64,000 bases of DNA from Alloacidobacterium sp035547425 (lineage in GTDB: Bacteria; Acidobacteriota; Terriglobia; Terriglobales; Acidobacteriaceae): NCBI GenBank assembly GCA_035547425.1, contig DASZUU010000002.1:1-64000 (forward strand). The letters run 5' to 3'. Shown piece after piece: positions 23,197 through 32,154 of the stretch. A program made the position numbers and the translations under genes. How positions within the stretch are numbered: the first letter of the stretch is position 1; each line of letters opens with the position of its first letter. Below the pieces are notes generated by a model that saw only the letters and a program-made list of their open reading frames with translations, was not told the DNA's origin and made no database searches.

Positions 23197-23814
23197 TCAG
23201 ATGGATTCCACTTCCTTGGCGGCAGCATCAATAATCTCCGCAATTTTGCTTATCTGTTCCTTTGTTAAGTCCCCCTGCGCAAATCGCAGCTTCAGGGCCA
23301 GCTTAAAGTTGTGCATGGCGCGCATGATCTGAGGCGACCGTCCCCGGCCAAAAGCCAGGCCGACCTGCTCAATTCGCGCAAAAATAGCGTCCACCAGCGG
23401 CTTGTGAGATTTCAGCTCTTCCACTCCTGCTTCCGTAATGGAATACAGCTTTTTTGCGCCGTCGGTGGCCGCAACAGCAGCAAAACCCTCTTCCTCCAAC
23501 ATGGTGAGCGTGGGATAAACAACCCCGGGGCTGGGTGAGTAAACACCTGAAAGACGCTCGCCGATGGCCTTGATGATTTCGTAGCCATAACTCGGCTTTT
23601 CTGCAATTAGTTGCAGAATTACAAATCTTAGCTCGCCATTATCGAAAAGGCGTCCGCCTGCATCGCCGCCAAAACGTCGACCATGACGTCCCCAGACTTC
23701 TCCTATATCTCCGAAAAAGCCCTGCCGTCCTCCCCGAAAATGCTTTCCCCATCGCGGACCGCAAGCTTCATATTTTTCATATAGATGAGGTTCATGTTCT
23801 TTGTATCGAAACAT
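23197..23814 (-). CDS. PadR-family transcriptional regulator
   Basis: A 205-residue repressor-type regulator. Residues about 1-55 are a Gly/Arg/Phe-rich extension (WGKHFRGGRQGFFGDIGEVWGRHGRRFGGDAGGR). The PadR winged helix follows (LRFVILQLIAEKPSYGYEIIKAIGERLSGVYSPSPGVVYPTLTMLEEEG, then KKLYSITEAGVEEL). A C-terminal helix (about 140-205) would mediate dimerisation. Three copies of the palindrome GATATATC lie just upstream of the start and probably serve autoregulation. The glycine/arginine-rich front occurs in some PadR-like proteins and may be disordered. No transporter or phenolic-acid decarboxylase gene is next to it. Confidence 0.92.
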   Translation of the reverse strand: MFRYKEHEPHLYEKYEACGPRWGKHFRGGRQGFFGDIGEVWGRHGRRFGGDAGGRLFDNGELRFVILQLIAEKPSYGYEIIKAIGERLSGVYSPSPGVVYPTLTMLEEEGFAAVAATDGAKKLYSITEAGVEELKSHKPLVDAIFARIEQVGLAFGRGRSPQIMRAMHNFKLALKLRFAQGDLTKEQISKIAEIIDAAAKEVESI

Positions 23815-23838
23815 ATAAAATCCTTTCTAAGATCATTT

Positions 23839-23899
23839 AAGATATATCTGAAGATATATCGGAGTCTGCCCTAGATGCAACTTATTTTAGATATATCTT
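23839..23899. promoter_or_regulatory. Three GATATATC operator-like sites upstream of padR
   Basis: AAGATATATCT (23839-23849), AAGATATATCG (23851-23861) and TAGATATATCTT (23888-23899) share the palindrome GATATATC. They lie 25-85 nt upstream of the padR start. Sites one and two are 12 bp apart, about one helical turn, and site three is about 37 bp further. The arrangement fits cooperative binding by a PadR dimer. Confidence 0.65.
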
Positions 23900-23958
23900 T
23901 CCCTGGAAATTCGCCCCATTTCAGCAACTTACCGCCGGAACGATTTTCGCAAAATCAA

Positions 23959-24486
23959 TTATTCAAACTGGCGTCCTGATTTCAGGCTCACGCTTCGACG
24001 CTGTTCTGTATTTTGTGCAGCATCATGTTCGATCAAGTCTCCAGTCAGGAGATAGTAGCCATCTTCTTCTCTGGTTTTACCCGGGCCGCGGGCAATTGTT
24101 CCTTGAAACGAGTACCAGATGCCATGAACCTGACGGGTGGTAAAGCTAAGTTCCTGCCCTTGCATTGCTGTCTTATCGAAGAAAAAAGTCAAAGGAGTCC
24201 CGCTGTCGCTTTCTCCATCGCCCAGCCGCGAAATATAGCCGCTCAAATCCCCGAATTGTATGGTGATTTGAACGACTTCGCCTGAACGTCCAAGCATGTA
24301 TTCACCGGACGCATCTTCGGGAATAAGTGAATTTGTACGCCTTTGCCTAACAACCACGGGGCGATCCATGGTATCCGGATCGCCGCGGTGATGCAGCGCA
24401 GGCCTGGAAGTGCTTTGTGCAGCCAGTAAGGAAGAAAGGAGAAGCGGTAAAGCCAGTATTCCGATACAGACTGCTTTTCGCTTCAT
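23959..24486 (-). CDS. Secreted hypothetical protein downstream of an M28 peptidase
   Basis: A 175-residue exported protein. The signal peptide is MKRKAVCIGILALPLLLSSLLAAQS. The mature region has a basic stretch (RPVVVRQRRTN), then beta-rich segments (GEYMLGRSGEVVQITIQFGDLSGYISRLGD and LSFTTRQVHGIWYSFQGTIARGP). No family was recognised. It starts 12 nt after the stop of the peptidase gene, so the two are probably one transcript. A role as a small periplasmic partner is possible but unsupported. Confidence 0.7.
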   Translation of the reverse strand: MKRKAVCIGILALPLLLSSLLAAQSTSRPALHHRGDPDTMDRPVVVRQRRTNSLIPEDASGEYMLGRSGEVVQITIQFGDLSGYISRLGDGESDSGTPLTFFFDKTAMQGQELSFTTRQVHGIWYSFQGTIARGPGKTREEDGYYLLTGDLIEHDAAQNTEQRRSVSLKSGRQFE

Positions 24487-24498
24487 GCCTCTCCTCTG

Positions 24499-26169
24499 TT
24501 ACTGTCCTTTCTTGCGCGCTGATTCGAACTCGTCGCCCGGCTGCCAGCCAATGACGTGCGGCAGCGAAGATGCTTCCCACCCCAGAATGAGGCCGAATTG
24601 CGCCATTTTGCCATTCCCGCGAAAATCCATATCCTGCGTGTATTCATCGGATGGCTGATGGTAGCGGTGGGCAACATAATCTTCCATCTGTTGTCGGCCC
24701 CATTCCGGCGTGTGACCTTCAAACGTGGTTCCTTGTCCAACGGAGAAAGCAGGCACGCCGACCCGGGCAAAGCTGAAATGGTCGGAGCGGTAGTAATGAC
24801 CTGCGCCGGGAAACTGGTCCGGTTCAATTGTTAAGTGGAACGCCTGGGCTGTCTTTTCAACCTCCGGATAAAAGTTGGTGCGTTCCGCTCCGTTTACATC
24901 GACTGCAGTCGGAACTCCAATGGGATTGAGCATGTCATAGTTGAGATTGAGCGTTATCTGCGATGCTGGAAGTGGCGGGTGCATGCCCAGCCACTGCGAG
25001 CCAAGGAGGCCCTGCTCTTCCGCGGTAACCGCGGCAAAGTACACAGGATGCGGCGGTTCAACCTGGGTAAAAACTCGGGCTAACTCCAACAAAATGCCGC
25101 AGCCCGTAGCATTGTCGGCGGCCCCGTTATATATCTGGTCCCCTTGGGCATTGTGATCAATCCCCAGATGATCGTAATGCGCCGAATACATTACCGCTTG
25201 TCCGGGCTGCGCAGCAGGTATCATAGCCACCACATTGTCCGACTGGTAGCGACGCACTTTGCTGGCAATGTGCGCTTTGAACCGAACAGGCAATTCGACA
25301 GGATGGAATCCGGGTTTTCCGGCTGCATCGATCAGCGCATCGAGATTATTTCCCTGTCCGGCGGAGGCAAGCAGCTTCTGCGCCACGTCGTGCTGAATCC
25401 AGCTTGCCGCCTTGAGCGTGGCTGTGGGATCGCCCTGCAGGTACGACTTCTCAATCGCCTGCGAGTCAGTTACTACATGCCACGGATAACTGGCGAGATC
25501 GGTGCGGTGAATAATCAACACACCGATTGCTCCTTTGCGCGAAGCTTCTTCATACTTGTAAGTCCAGCGACCGTAATAAGTCATGGTCTTGCCTTTGAAG
25601 AAGCTGCCATCGGTCGAGGGCGGCTCATTGACGATAACCAGCAATATCTTGCCCTTTACATCCACGCCTGCAAAGTCGTTCCAGTGGTATTCCGGAGCAT
25701 CGATGCCGTATCCGGCAAAAACGATGGGCGCATCAATGTCGGCGCTCTCCGAGCCGGTCTGGTCCTTGGTCACAAAGTCTTCACCATATGTAAGTGGAAT
25801 TGGCTGGCCATTCTGCGGAACGAATTCCGCTTTTGTCTGGTCCTCGACCGTGTGCACGGCATAAAGCGGGACTTTTTGAAAATATGTCCCGTTATCGCCT
25901 GCAGGTTTTAATCCCTCAAGCGCGAACTGCGTGGCAATATAATCGGCGGCAATCTCTGCGCCGCGCTGACCTGGACCGCGGCCCTCCAGCAGGTTGCTCG
26001 AAAGGAAGCGCACATGCGCGCGTATTTTTTCCGGATCGATGCTGTCCGCCGCCTTCTGCACCGCCTCCGGAACATCGGCAATCGCGGGGACCTGCATTTG
26101 GCCGAAAGCGCCGGCTATAGCGAAACAGGTCGTTGCAAACACGCAAGCACGGCTGAGAGATCGGAACAT
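24499..26169 (-). CDS. Secreted M28-family metallopeptidase (PA domain plus aminopeptidase)
   Basis: A 556-residue exported zinc aminopeptidase. The ATG at 26169 gives a signal peptide (MFRSLSRACVFATTCFAIAGAFGQ). A PA-type insert occupies roughly residues 100-300 (IVFAGYGIDAPEYHWNDFAGVDVKGKILLVIVNEP). The M28 core has the zinc motifs SAHYDHLGID (His, Asp), NGAADNATGCGILLEL (bridging Asp), AVTAEEQGLLGSQ (catalytic Glu, ligand Glu), NYDML (Asp) and HRYHQPSDEY (His). A complete ligand set makes activity likely. Longer starts run into mutY and are disfavoured. It is co-directional with the secreted protein that follows. Confidence 0.92.
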   Translation of the reverse strand: MFRSLSRACVFATTCFAIAGAFGQMQVPAIADVPEAVQKAADSIDPEKIRAHVRFLSSNLLEGRGPGQRGAEIAADYIATQFALEGLKPAGDNGTYFQKVPLYAVHTVEDQTKAEFVPQNGQPIPLTYGEDFVTKDQTGSESADIDAPIVFAGYGIDAPEYHWNDFAGVDVKGKILLVIVNEPPSTDGSFFKGKTMTYYGRWTYKYEEASRKGAIGVLIIHRTDLASYPWHVVTDSQAIEKSYLQGDPTATLKAASWIQHDVAQKLLASAGQGNNLDALIDAAGKPGFHPVELPVRFKAHIASKVRRYQSDNVVAMIPAAQPGQAVMYSAHYDHLGIDHNAQGDQIYNGAADNATGCGILLELARVFTQVEPPHPVYFAAVTAEEQGLLGSQWLGMHPPLPASQITLNLNYDMLNPIGVPTAVDVNGAERTNFYPEVEKTAQAFHLTIEPDQFPGAGHYYRSDHFSFARVGVPAFSVGQGTTFEGHTPEWGRQQMEDYVAHRYHQPSDEYTQDMDFRGNGKMAQFGLILGWEASSLPHVIGWQPGDEFESARKKGQ

Positions 26170-26299
26170 TTTTTCTGCACCTGAAGAGAAAGTCTGAGAC
26201 ATGTGGGCCATGTATGCTGCTATTATCCTGCCGGATAGCGCGAAGATGAAACAGAAAAACTGCAGCAAAATCGCTTGCCGTTTTCGCAGGCGCACATTT

Positions 26300-27304
26300 T
26301 TAGATGAAAATATGCAGCTTGCGCAGCACTTTGCGAGCCAGGCCGGTGAGAGGTAGGCTCGCAAGTTCCGCCGCCTTAACCCACTGCCTTTCTGCCTTGC
26401 GTCGAGGAAGCAAATCGGCTTCGTTCTCCTCGAAGTGAAGGATGCTGACGCGATAATTTGTCGTGGTGATAGAGTGACGCACGCTCAACAGCAGGCGGTC
26501 GGCATCTGCCTCGACTAGAGGCAATTCCCACATTCCAGCCATCAGCGAAGCCTCCTGCGAGCGTTGCTCCAGGAGAACTTCTGTCTTGCCTTTTCTTGCC
26601 CGCCGCAGCAGCCCATAAGCGACTTCTTTGCGGATCATCTCTTTGCGCTGTGCCGTGGGATGCTCTCCGCGTGTGCGGCAAAATCGCTGCACCGGGCACT
26701 GCAAGCATAAGGGATTTCGCGGCAAGCAAATGGTTGCGCCAAGCTCCATCATTGCCTGGTTGAAATCTCCGGGATGCTCGCGGTCGAGCAATAACTCAGC
26801 GGATTTGCGAATAGCCCCATTCGTGCTGCCGTTTGCTGTAAGCCGTTGAACCACGCGCTCCACATTGCCGTCGATAGCAACAGCCGGCTCCCTGAAAGCA
26901 ATGCTGGCAATGGCTGCTGAGGTATAGTCGCCGATGCCGGGAAGAGCGCGCAGCCCGGCAACTGTAGAGGGAATCACACCATGGAACTCGTGCAAAACCT
27001 TTTGCGCGGCACGGTGCAGCATGCGAGCGCGACGGTAGTACCCAAGACCGCTCCAGAGCGCGAGAACATCCGGCTCTGAAGCTTCGGCGAGCGCTTTTAT
27101 AGTAGGAAAGCGCTTGAGAAATCGCGCATAGTGGTCGAGAGCCGCATTGACACGCGTCTGCTGCAGCATGATCTCTGATAGCCAGATGGCATAAGGATCA
27201 GAAGTGCGACGCCAGGGAAGATCGCGCGCATGCTCGTTGAACCATGCAAGCAGGGAATGGCGGAACTGGCGAAGTTGTGCGGGACTGAATTCTCCGCCAC
27301 TCAT
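26300..27304 (-). CDS. mutY: A/G-specific adenine DNA glycosylase
   Basis: A 334-residue base-excision enzyme that removes adenine opposite 8-oxoguanine. The catalytic glutamate is in WLSEIMLQQTR (Glu44). The helix-hairpin-helix is LPGIGDYTS (121-129), with the catalytic aspartate in AIDGNVERV (Asp145). The 4Fe-4S ligands are Cys193, Cys200, Cys203 and Cys209 (C-x6-C-x2-C-x5-C). A C-terminal NUDIX-like domain (about residues 225-330) would recognise 8-oxoG. The length is normal for MutY. The M28 peptidase gene follows on the same strand. Confidence 0.96.
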   Translation of the reverse strand: MSGGEFSPAQLRQFRHSLLAWFNEHARDLPWRRTSDPYAIWLSEIMLQQTRVNAALDHYARFLKRFPTIKALAEASEPDVLALWSGLGYYRRARMLHRAAQKVLHEFHGVIPSTVAGLRALPGIGDYTSAAIASIAFREPAVAIDGNVERVVQRLTANGSTNGAIRKSAELLLDREHPGDFNQAMMELGATICLPRNPLCLQCPVQRFCRTRGEHPTAQRKEMIRKEVAYGLLRRARKGKTEVLLEQRSQEASLMAGMWELPLVEADADRLLLSVRHSITTTNYRVSILHFEENEADLLPRRKAERQWVKAAELASLPLTGLARKVLRKLHIFI

Positions 27305-27370
27305 ATTTGCATTGTAAGGGGAAGGCTTGCGGCTGTGTGAAGTCCGGAATACACAGCCGCATTCGGATGA

Positions 27371-27661
27371 TTAGTAGCGCCAGTGGCCTTCTACAAAGAC
27401 CCAGCCGCCGCGGCGGCCAACCCAGTGTCCCGGCACCCAGACAGCCCGCGGGCGCGGCGGAGCCACGTAGCGTCCTGGGACCCATACGTAAGCACGCCCG
27501 TCCCATCGATGATAGCCTCCCGTCCATACATAGCCGGCGCGCGGCGGAGGACCGGGATGCTCAACCACAACCGGGGGAGGCGCAACACGTACAACCACCT
27601 GCGCAAAAGAGGGCACAGAAAGGGCAAGACCGAGGATTCCGAGAATTGCGAATTTCTTCAT
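27371..27661 (-). CDS. Secreted WXXGXW-repeat protein
   Basis: A 96-residue exported protein. Signal peptide MKKFAILGILGLALSVPSFAQ, then a Pro/Val-rich segment (VVVRVAPPPVVVEHPGPPPRAG) and repeats of the WxxGxW/Y type: VWTGGYHRW, VWVPGRY, VWVPGHW and FVEGHWRY. This pattern belongs to the WXXGXW repeat family (formerly called YXWQ/DUF) of small envelope proteins. Function is unknown. The ATG at 27661 is selected because it gives a clean signal peptide; an upstream ATG at 27703 adds a polar N-terminus. Confidence 0.85.
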   Translation of the reverse strand: MKKFAILGILGLALSVPSFAQVVVRVAPPPVVVEHPGPPPRAGYVWTGGYHRWDGRAYVWVPGRYVAPPRPRAVWVPGHWVGRRGGWVFVEGHWRY

Positions 27662-27876
27662 GGGTTTGAACTCTCCATCTCGAAGGATTTGCAGAGCCTT
27701 CAACCAGGCTGCTGCTTGCTTCTATGGTGTAGAACGCAACTTGAGCGAGATAGTTGTTGCGTATTTTCGCAAAAAACATTTTGCCGCCTGCGTATTTTTA
27801 GCGGCGCATTTGTGCGACCAGCGGTAGAGCTGCTTGAGCGCGGCCAAAGGGAAGGGCCTTTATACTGAAATGAGCA

Positions 27877-29121
27877 ATGGCCAACTTTCTTCCTGTAGAT
27901 GAACAACTTGATCTGCTCCAAAAGGGAGCAGCAGAAATTATTCGCATCTCCGATTTGCGCGAGCGGCTGGAAAAGTCGCGGCAGACCGGCGTGCCTCTGC
28001 GCGTAAAAGCAGGCTTTGATCCCACCGCGCCCGATTTGCATCTTGGCCACACCGTGCTGATGCGCAAGCTCAAGCACTTTCAGGATCTCGGACACCAGGT
28101 CATCTTTCTAGTCGGCGATTTCACGTCACTCATCGGCGATCCCACGGGCCGTTCGGTTACGCGCAAACCGCTGACCCGCGAACAGATTGCGGAAAACGCG
28201 AAGACATACACCGAACAGGTCTTCCGCATTCTCGACCGCGAAAAGACCGAGGTGCGCTTCAATTCTGAGTGGTTGGACAAGCTGGGCTTTGAAGGAACCA
28301 TTCGCCTCGCAGCCAAGTTCACCGTCTCGCAGATGCTTGAGCGCGACGAGTTTCATAAACGCTTTCAGGAAGAAAAGCCGATCTCTTTGCATGAAATGCT
28401 GTACCCGCTGATGCAGGGTTATGACTCAGTTGCGCTGAAATCTGATGTCGAGCTAGGCGGCACCGATCAAAAATTCAACCTTCTTGTAGGCCGTGAATTA
28501 CAGCGGCACTACGATCAGCCTTCGCAGATTGTTCTAATGACGCCAATCATCGAAGGCCTTGACGGCGTGCAGAAAATGTCGAAGTCCCTCAATAATGCCA
28601 TCGGCATCCATGAGCCTCCTCAGGAGATGTATGGCAAGCTCATGTCGATTAACGATGAGTTGATGTGGCGCTATTGGACGCTGCTCACCGACCTGCGCCA
28701 ATCAGAGATCGACCAGATGAAGGCTGATGTCGCCAACGGCGCGCTGCATCCTATGGAAGCAAAAAAGCGGCTTGCTCGCAACATTGTCGCCGATTTCCAT
28801 TCACAGGAAGCCGCCCAGGCAGCGGACGAGAACTGGGCAAAGCAATTCCAGCGTAATGAACTGCCGGAGGATCTGGAAGAGATTCGCGTATCTTTGTCCG
28901 ATGTAACCGGCGGCCAAGGCGCAGCTCTGCGCCTCGATCATCTGTTGGTGCGCCTGGGGCTCGCACCTTCAGCAACCGAAGCTACGCGCCTTATCAAGGC
29001 GGGGGCTGTAAAACTGGATGGCCAACAAACGCGCGAACTTCGACCTCAGATTACCGAAGAGCGGCCATTACGCTGGCCGCTTCGTGTCGGCAAGAAAGCA
29101 AAGATTGCGGTGATCGAATAA
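27877..29121 (+). CDS. tyrS: Tyrosyl-tRNA synthetase
   Basis: A 414-residue class I synthetase that charges tRNA-Tyr. It has HLGH (residues 55-58) as the HIGH motif, KMSKS (233-237) for ATP binding, and a C-terminal S4 RNA-binding domain (LRLDHLLVRLGLAPSATEATRLIKAGAVKLDG, residues about 345-380). Tyrosine-pocket segments include LMQGYDSVALKSDVELGGTDQKFNLLVGRELQ. The spacing and the sequence around KMSKS resemble the TyrZ-type branch. TATACT lies 11-16 nt before the ATG, so the leader may be very short. I saw no T-box elements upstream. Confidence 0.97.
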   Translation: MANFLPVDEQLDLLQKGAAEIIRISDLRERLEKSRQTGVPLRVKAGFDPTAPDLHLGHTVLMRKLKHFQDLGHQVIFLVGDFTSLIGDPTGRSVTRKPLTREQIAENAKTYTEQVFRILDREKTEVRFNSEWLDKLGFEGTIRLAAKFTVSQMLERDEFHKRFQEEKPISLHEMLYPLMQGYDSVALKSDVELGGTDQKFNLLVGRELQRHYDQPSQIVLMTPIIEGLDGVQKMSKSLNNAIGIHEPPQEMYGKLMSINDELMWRYWTLLTDLRQSEIDQMKADVANGALHPMEAKKRLARNIVADFHSQEAAQAADENWAKQFQRNELPEDLEEIRVSLSDVTGGQGAALRLDHLLVRLGLAPSATEATRLIKAGAVKLDGQQTRELRPQITEERPLRWPLRVGKKAKIAVIE

Positions 29122-29149
29122 AGTGCGGCTTCCACAGCCGCACTTTTTA
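29121..29149 (+). terminator. Intrinsic terminator of tyrS
   Basis: AAGTGCGGCT (29121-29130) and AGCCGCACTT (29136-29145) pair around TCCAC, followed by TTTATTTATT. It also lies at the end of the convergent gene on the minus strand and may serve both. Confidence 0.9.
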
Positions 29150-29153
29150 TTTA

Positions 29154-32054
29154 TTACTTTGAGCTGACAATTTTCTCGGTAAATTGCGGTTCCACGTTAT
29201 CGAAAAAAACTCCCTGCAGCTTTCCAGCTTCGACACCGGACAGCTTGAGCGTCAGCGTATGCTGCACATCCGGCTGCGTGGTTGATACATCCGCATAGAA
29301 GCCGACGAAATCTGCCGGATGCACACGCACTGAAGTATACGCGCGCTCGAAGCGCAGCTCTTTTCCATCGAGCGTCGCGCTGACAGAAGCTGAATCCTTT
29401 GCCTCCGCAATCTGGATATAAAGCAGCAGCCGCTCCGGAGCCAGCCATGTCGTTTCTAAATCTTCTGTTGACCACGGAATCGGCCATGCCTTTTTTCTCG
29501 CCTGCAGTTGATCGAAAACCCGCCGCGGAATGGTGAATGTGCCGCTGAGTGTTCCGTCTGATTGCGAGTCGAGCTTTATTTGCTGGGCCTGCGCAAAACG
29601 CGTGCCGTCGAAGTGAATCGATGCGCCAACATAGTTCTCGTTTTGCTTGAACTTCATCGGCGCACCATTCACAGTCAAAGCAGTTATGCGGATATTCGAT
29701 GGCAAAACCACTCCTACTTCCGCATCAGTTCCCGGTTCACCGTCCACCTTTACAAGCTGTAGATGCGTGCCCTGTAAATTTGCCGCGAGATGATCCCCGG
29801 AAGCATTGAAGACAAGCGGCGTCTTCATCGAAGGGGCCGCAACGACTTCGAGCACAGTGGCGCTCGTTCCATCCAGATCAAGATGCAGCGTATCGCCCGG
29901 CTTCCAGAATCCTGCTCCCGGCTTTCCGATCAACACTCCCTTGCGCGGATACACTTCGCGAATTAGCAACGACGGATTGCCGCTAGCTGCAAGACCAATC
30001 GTGTTGTCCAAATGAAGCACAGCCGGAAGCTGCTTGTAATTCGGATTGAAGAGAAAGAGATATCCATGATCTCCCACGAATGCAGCAGTCCCATCGACAT
30101 TTCCTACAGCAGGCTGATCGAGGATGGTGCGTGTATTTCGCAGATATTCTTTGTGTGCTGTGGTCCACTCAATCCAGTCGCGAATCCATGCTTTATCTGC
30201 GGCAGAGAAGTGCTTGTATTCCTCCATATCGCGTGCAGGAATCATGTTCACAACGTTGTTCCATCCCGCAGTCGCAATGGATGAAAGAAAGGAATAACGA
30301 AAGCCAAGATAATCCCAGTCCCTGCGGCGATACGCAGTGTATAGCGTTTTCACTTCCTGTGGATGACCGCTTGTCTCTTTATCCGGCGGAATGTTCACGG
30401 AACGCTCCGTCTGATGCGTCGCATATCCTGGCACAACTTCTGAAGGAGCAAACTGATAATTGCGATACCAGTAATTCACATAGCGAGCGCGATCCGCCGA
30501 TACGCGATCGAAATGCAGATCGGGATACGGCAGAAAACTCTCCGGCTGCTCATCATTGCCGGTCGGATGCGGATAGCTTCCCGCCAGCCAACTCCATGGT
30601 CCGTAGTTCTGGTACGACTGACGTCCGTCGATCACAATCGATGGTTCGGCGCGGCGCAACGCTTCCATCACACGCCTCCATCCCCACCACTGCGCATAGC
30701 TGCTGCTGCCGGGAAGGTTTAACCATGTATAGTCGAACGAATATCCTGCAATGCCGGTACGACGCTTGAAAGCGATAAGGTCCTTGATCAGAAAATCCTG
30801 CAATTCGCGCGATGCCAATGTTGCATATTTCACATGCTCACGGGGATCGCGTGGCGGAACAATCCACGACGCATTCTGCTCATAAGGGATGGATGGATAC
30901 ACATATGCCAGCAGTCCGACATTCTTCTTTTTAGCGTATGCAATCATTGCCGCAACGTCTGTCGGAACAGGGCTGCTCTGCGGATTCCATTCGTTCTTGC
31001 GAATCTTTTGGCCCAGGCCAAGCCACAACACATGCTCCCAATGCCATGTATCCGCATCGTTATCAATATTCGATAGTTTTGAGTTCGCCGGTGCATAGAG
31101 CAGCGTCTTGATCCCCAGCTCTGAAGTCACATCGATGATCCGCTTATACTCAGCCACACCTTCCGGCGTGCCGGCATCGATCTGATAATCATTCAGCGTC
31201 CATCCCACCTCTACACTCGTAGGCGTTGGCGAAGGATCGATAAGGAAAGCGCGGACACAATTTGTAAATGCCGCAATCTCAGCACGGTCCATTCCTTCTA
31301 CCGGAACCGATTCCTTGGCCAGCTTCCATTCCGGCACCATCGCCGCTGGAATTTTTTCGCCGCTCAGATGGTACGGTCCGATACAGGCTATATCGCTGGT
31401 GAATGTGCCCCAATCCTGCTTCCAGAAGAGTTCGGGCGAATAACCGAGATTTGCAGAACGATCCTTATGGCTCGCATCGAGAAACGGATTCTGCACCAGC
31501 AGCATTAATCCTTCATCCTGCCCCATCCGCAGAAATGCTCCGAAATCATGAGCCGGCGCCACATGCCTACTTGCCTGAGGCGAAAGTCCAAACTGTGCCA
31601 GATATGTAGTGGGAACAAACGCAGACTGAATATTTTCATCGAATGAATCATCCAGAGGAGTCAAGCGATGCACCGTAAACTCCGCACGCGGCGCTTTGAC
31701 CACCTTTAACTGCTTACTCACAAAATGCCAGTTTGAATGAAGCTGATAAACAACTTCAACCTGATATCCGGATATCTGGTAGGTATACGTCACTTCTTCT
31801 GAGCTATTGCGAACGCGTTGTGGATGAGCCTCACCGTTGCTCCTCAACGTGTCCTGGTCGATACCTATAGACCATTCATCCGATGTGAGCCTAATTACCC
31901 TGCCGCTACCTTCGTCCTGGACAGCCTGCAACCCGCGTGGGCCGAATGTTGCCGCCACAGCGGCATTTTTCAATTCGATATTCTGCGCCCTCGCCATAAC
32001 CGGCAAAAAGCAAAGCAGGCAGATGCAGTAAAAAAAACTCTTCACTCGATTCAT
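29154..32054 (-). CDS. Large secreted glycoside-hydrolase-like protein (TIM-barrel, alpha-galactosidase-like)
   Basis: A 966-residue exported protein with signal peptide MNRVKSFFYCICLLCFLPVMARAQ. Residues about 25-260 are beta-rich, like the N-terminal sandwich of GH31/GH36-type enzymes (LRSNGEAHPQRVRNSSEEVTYTYQIS). The central region looks like a TIM barrel: VEVGWTLNDYQI, LGIKTLLYAPANS, NVGLLAYVYPSIPYE, then GIAGYSFDYTWLNLPG, where Asp441 ends a strand and is a candidate nucleophile, and PSIVIDGRQSYQNYGPW with a candidate acid Asp. C-terminal parts (about 700-966) are beta-rich. I cannot assign a numbered CAZy family. It is on the same strand as, and about 100 nt after, the TonB-dependent receptor, which suggests a polysaccharide-use pair. 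Confidence 0.7.
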   Translation of the reverse strand: MNRVKSFFYCICLLCFLPVMARAQNIELKNAAVAATFGPRGLQAVQDEGSGRVIRLTSDEWSIGIDQDTLRSNGEAHPQRVRNSSEEVTYTYQISGYQVEVVYQLHSNWHFVSKQLKVVKAPRAEFTVHRLTPLDDSFDENIQSAFVPTTYLAQFGLSPQASRHVAPAHDFGAFLRMGQDEGLMLLVQNPFLDASHKDRSANLGYSPELFWKQDWGTFTSDIACIGPYHLSGEKIPAAMVPEWKLAKESVPVEGMDRAEIAAFTNCVRAFLIDPSPTPTSVEVGWTLNDYQIDAGTPEGVAEYKRIIDVTSELGIKTLLYAPANSKLSNIDNDADTWHWEHVLWLGLGQKIRKNEWNPQSSPVPTDVAAMIAYAKKKNVGLLAYVYPSIPYEQNASWIVPPRDPREHVKYATLASRELQDFLIKDLIAFKRRTGIAGYSFDYTWLNLPGSSSYAQWWGWRRVMEALRRAEPSIVIDGRQSYQNYGPWSWLAGSYPHPTGNDEQPESFLPYPDLHFDRVSADRARYVNYWYRNYQFAPSEVVPGYATHQTERSVNIPPDKETSGHPQEVKTLYTAYRRRDWDYLGFRYSFLSSIATAGWNNVVNMIPARDMEEYKHFSAADKAWIRDWIEWTTAHKEYLRNTRTILDQPAVGNVDGTAAFVGDHGYLFLFNPNYKQLPAVLHLDNTIGLAASGNPSLLIREVYPRKGVLIGKPGAGFWKPGDTLHLDLDGTSATVLEVVAAPSMKTPLVFNASGDHLAANLQGTHLQLVKVDGEPGTDAEVGVVLPSNIRITALTVNGAPMKFKQNENYVGASIHFDGTRFAQAQQIKLDSQSDGTLSGTFTIPRRVFDQLQARKKAWPIPWSTEDLETTWLAPERLLLYIQIAEAKDSASVSATLDGKELRFERAYTSVRVHPADFVGFYADVSTTQPDVQHTLTLKLSGVEAGKLQGVFFDNVEPQFTEKIVSSK

Positions 32055-32154
32055 AATTCCGCGACTCCAGAAAGCTTTGTTACAGAAGCAAATGGGCGCT
32101 CGAACTCAAGTCCGAACGCCCGCGGAAAGAGCGACTATGGATTGCCGCCGGTTT

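Noticed and set aside
24499..26364. Long start for the M28 peptidase (621 residues)
   Set aside because: The extra 65 residues overlap mutY and carry a second hydrophobic run; the ATG at 26169 gives a normal signal peptide.
27704..27876. Possible T-box leader before tyrS
   Set aside because: I could not find a specifier loop, T-box bulge or antiterminator/terminator pair; a TATACT box lies next to the start codon instead.
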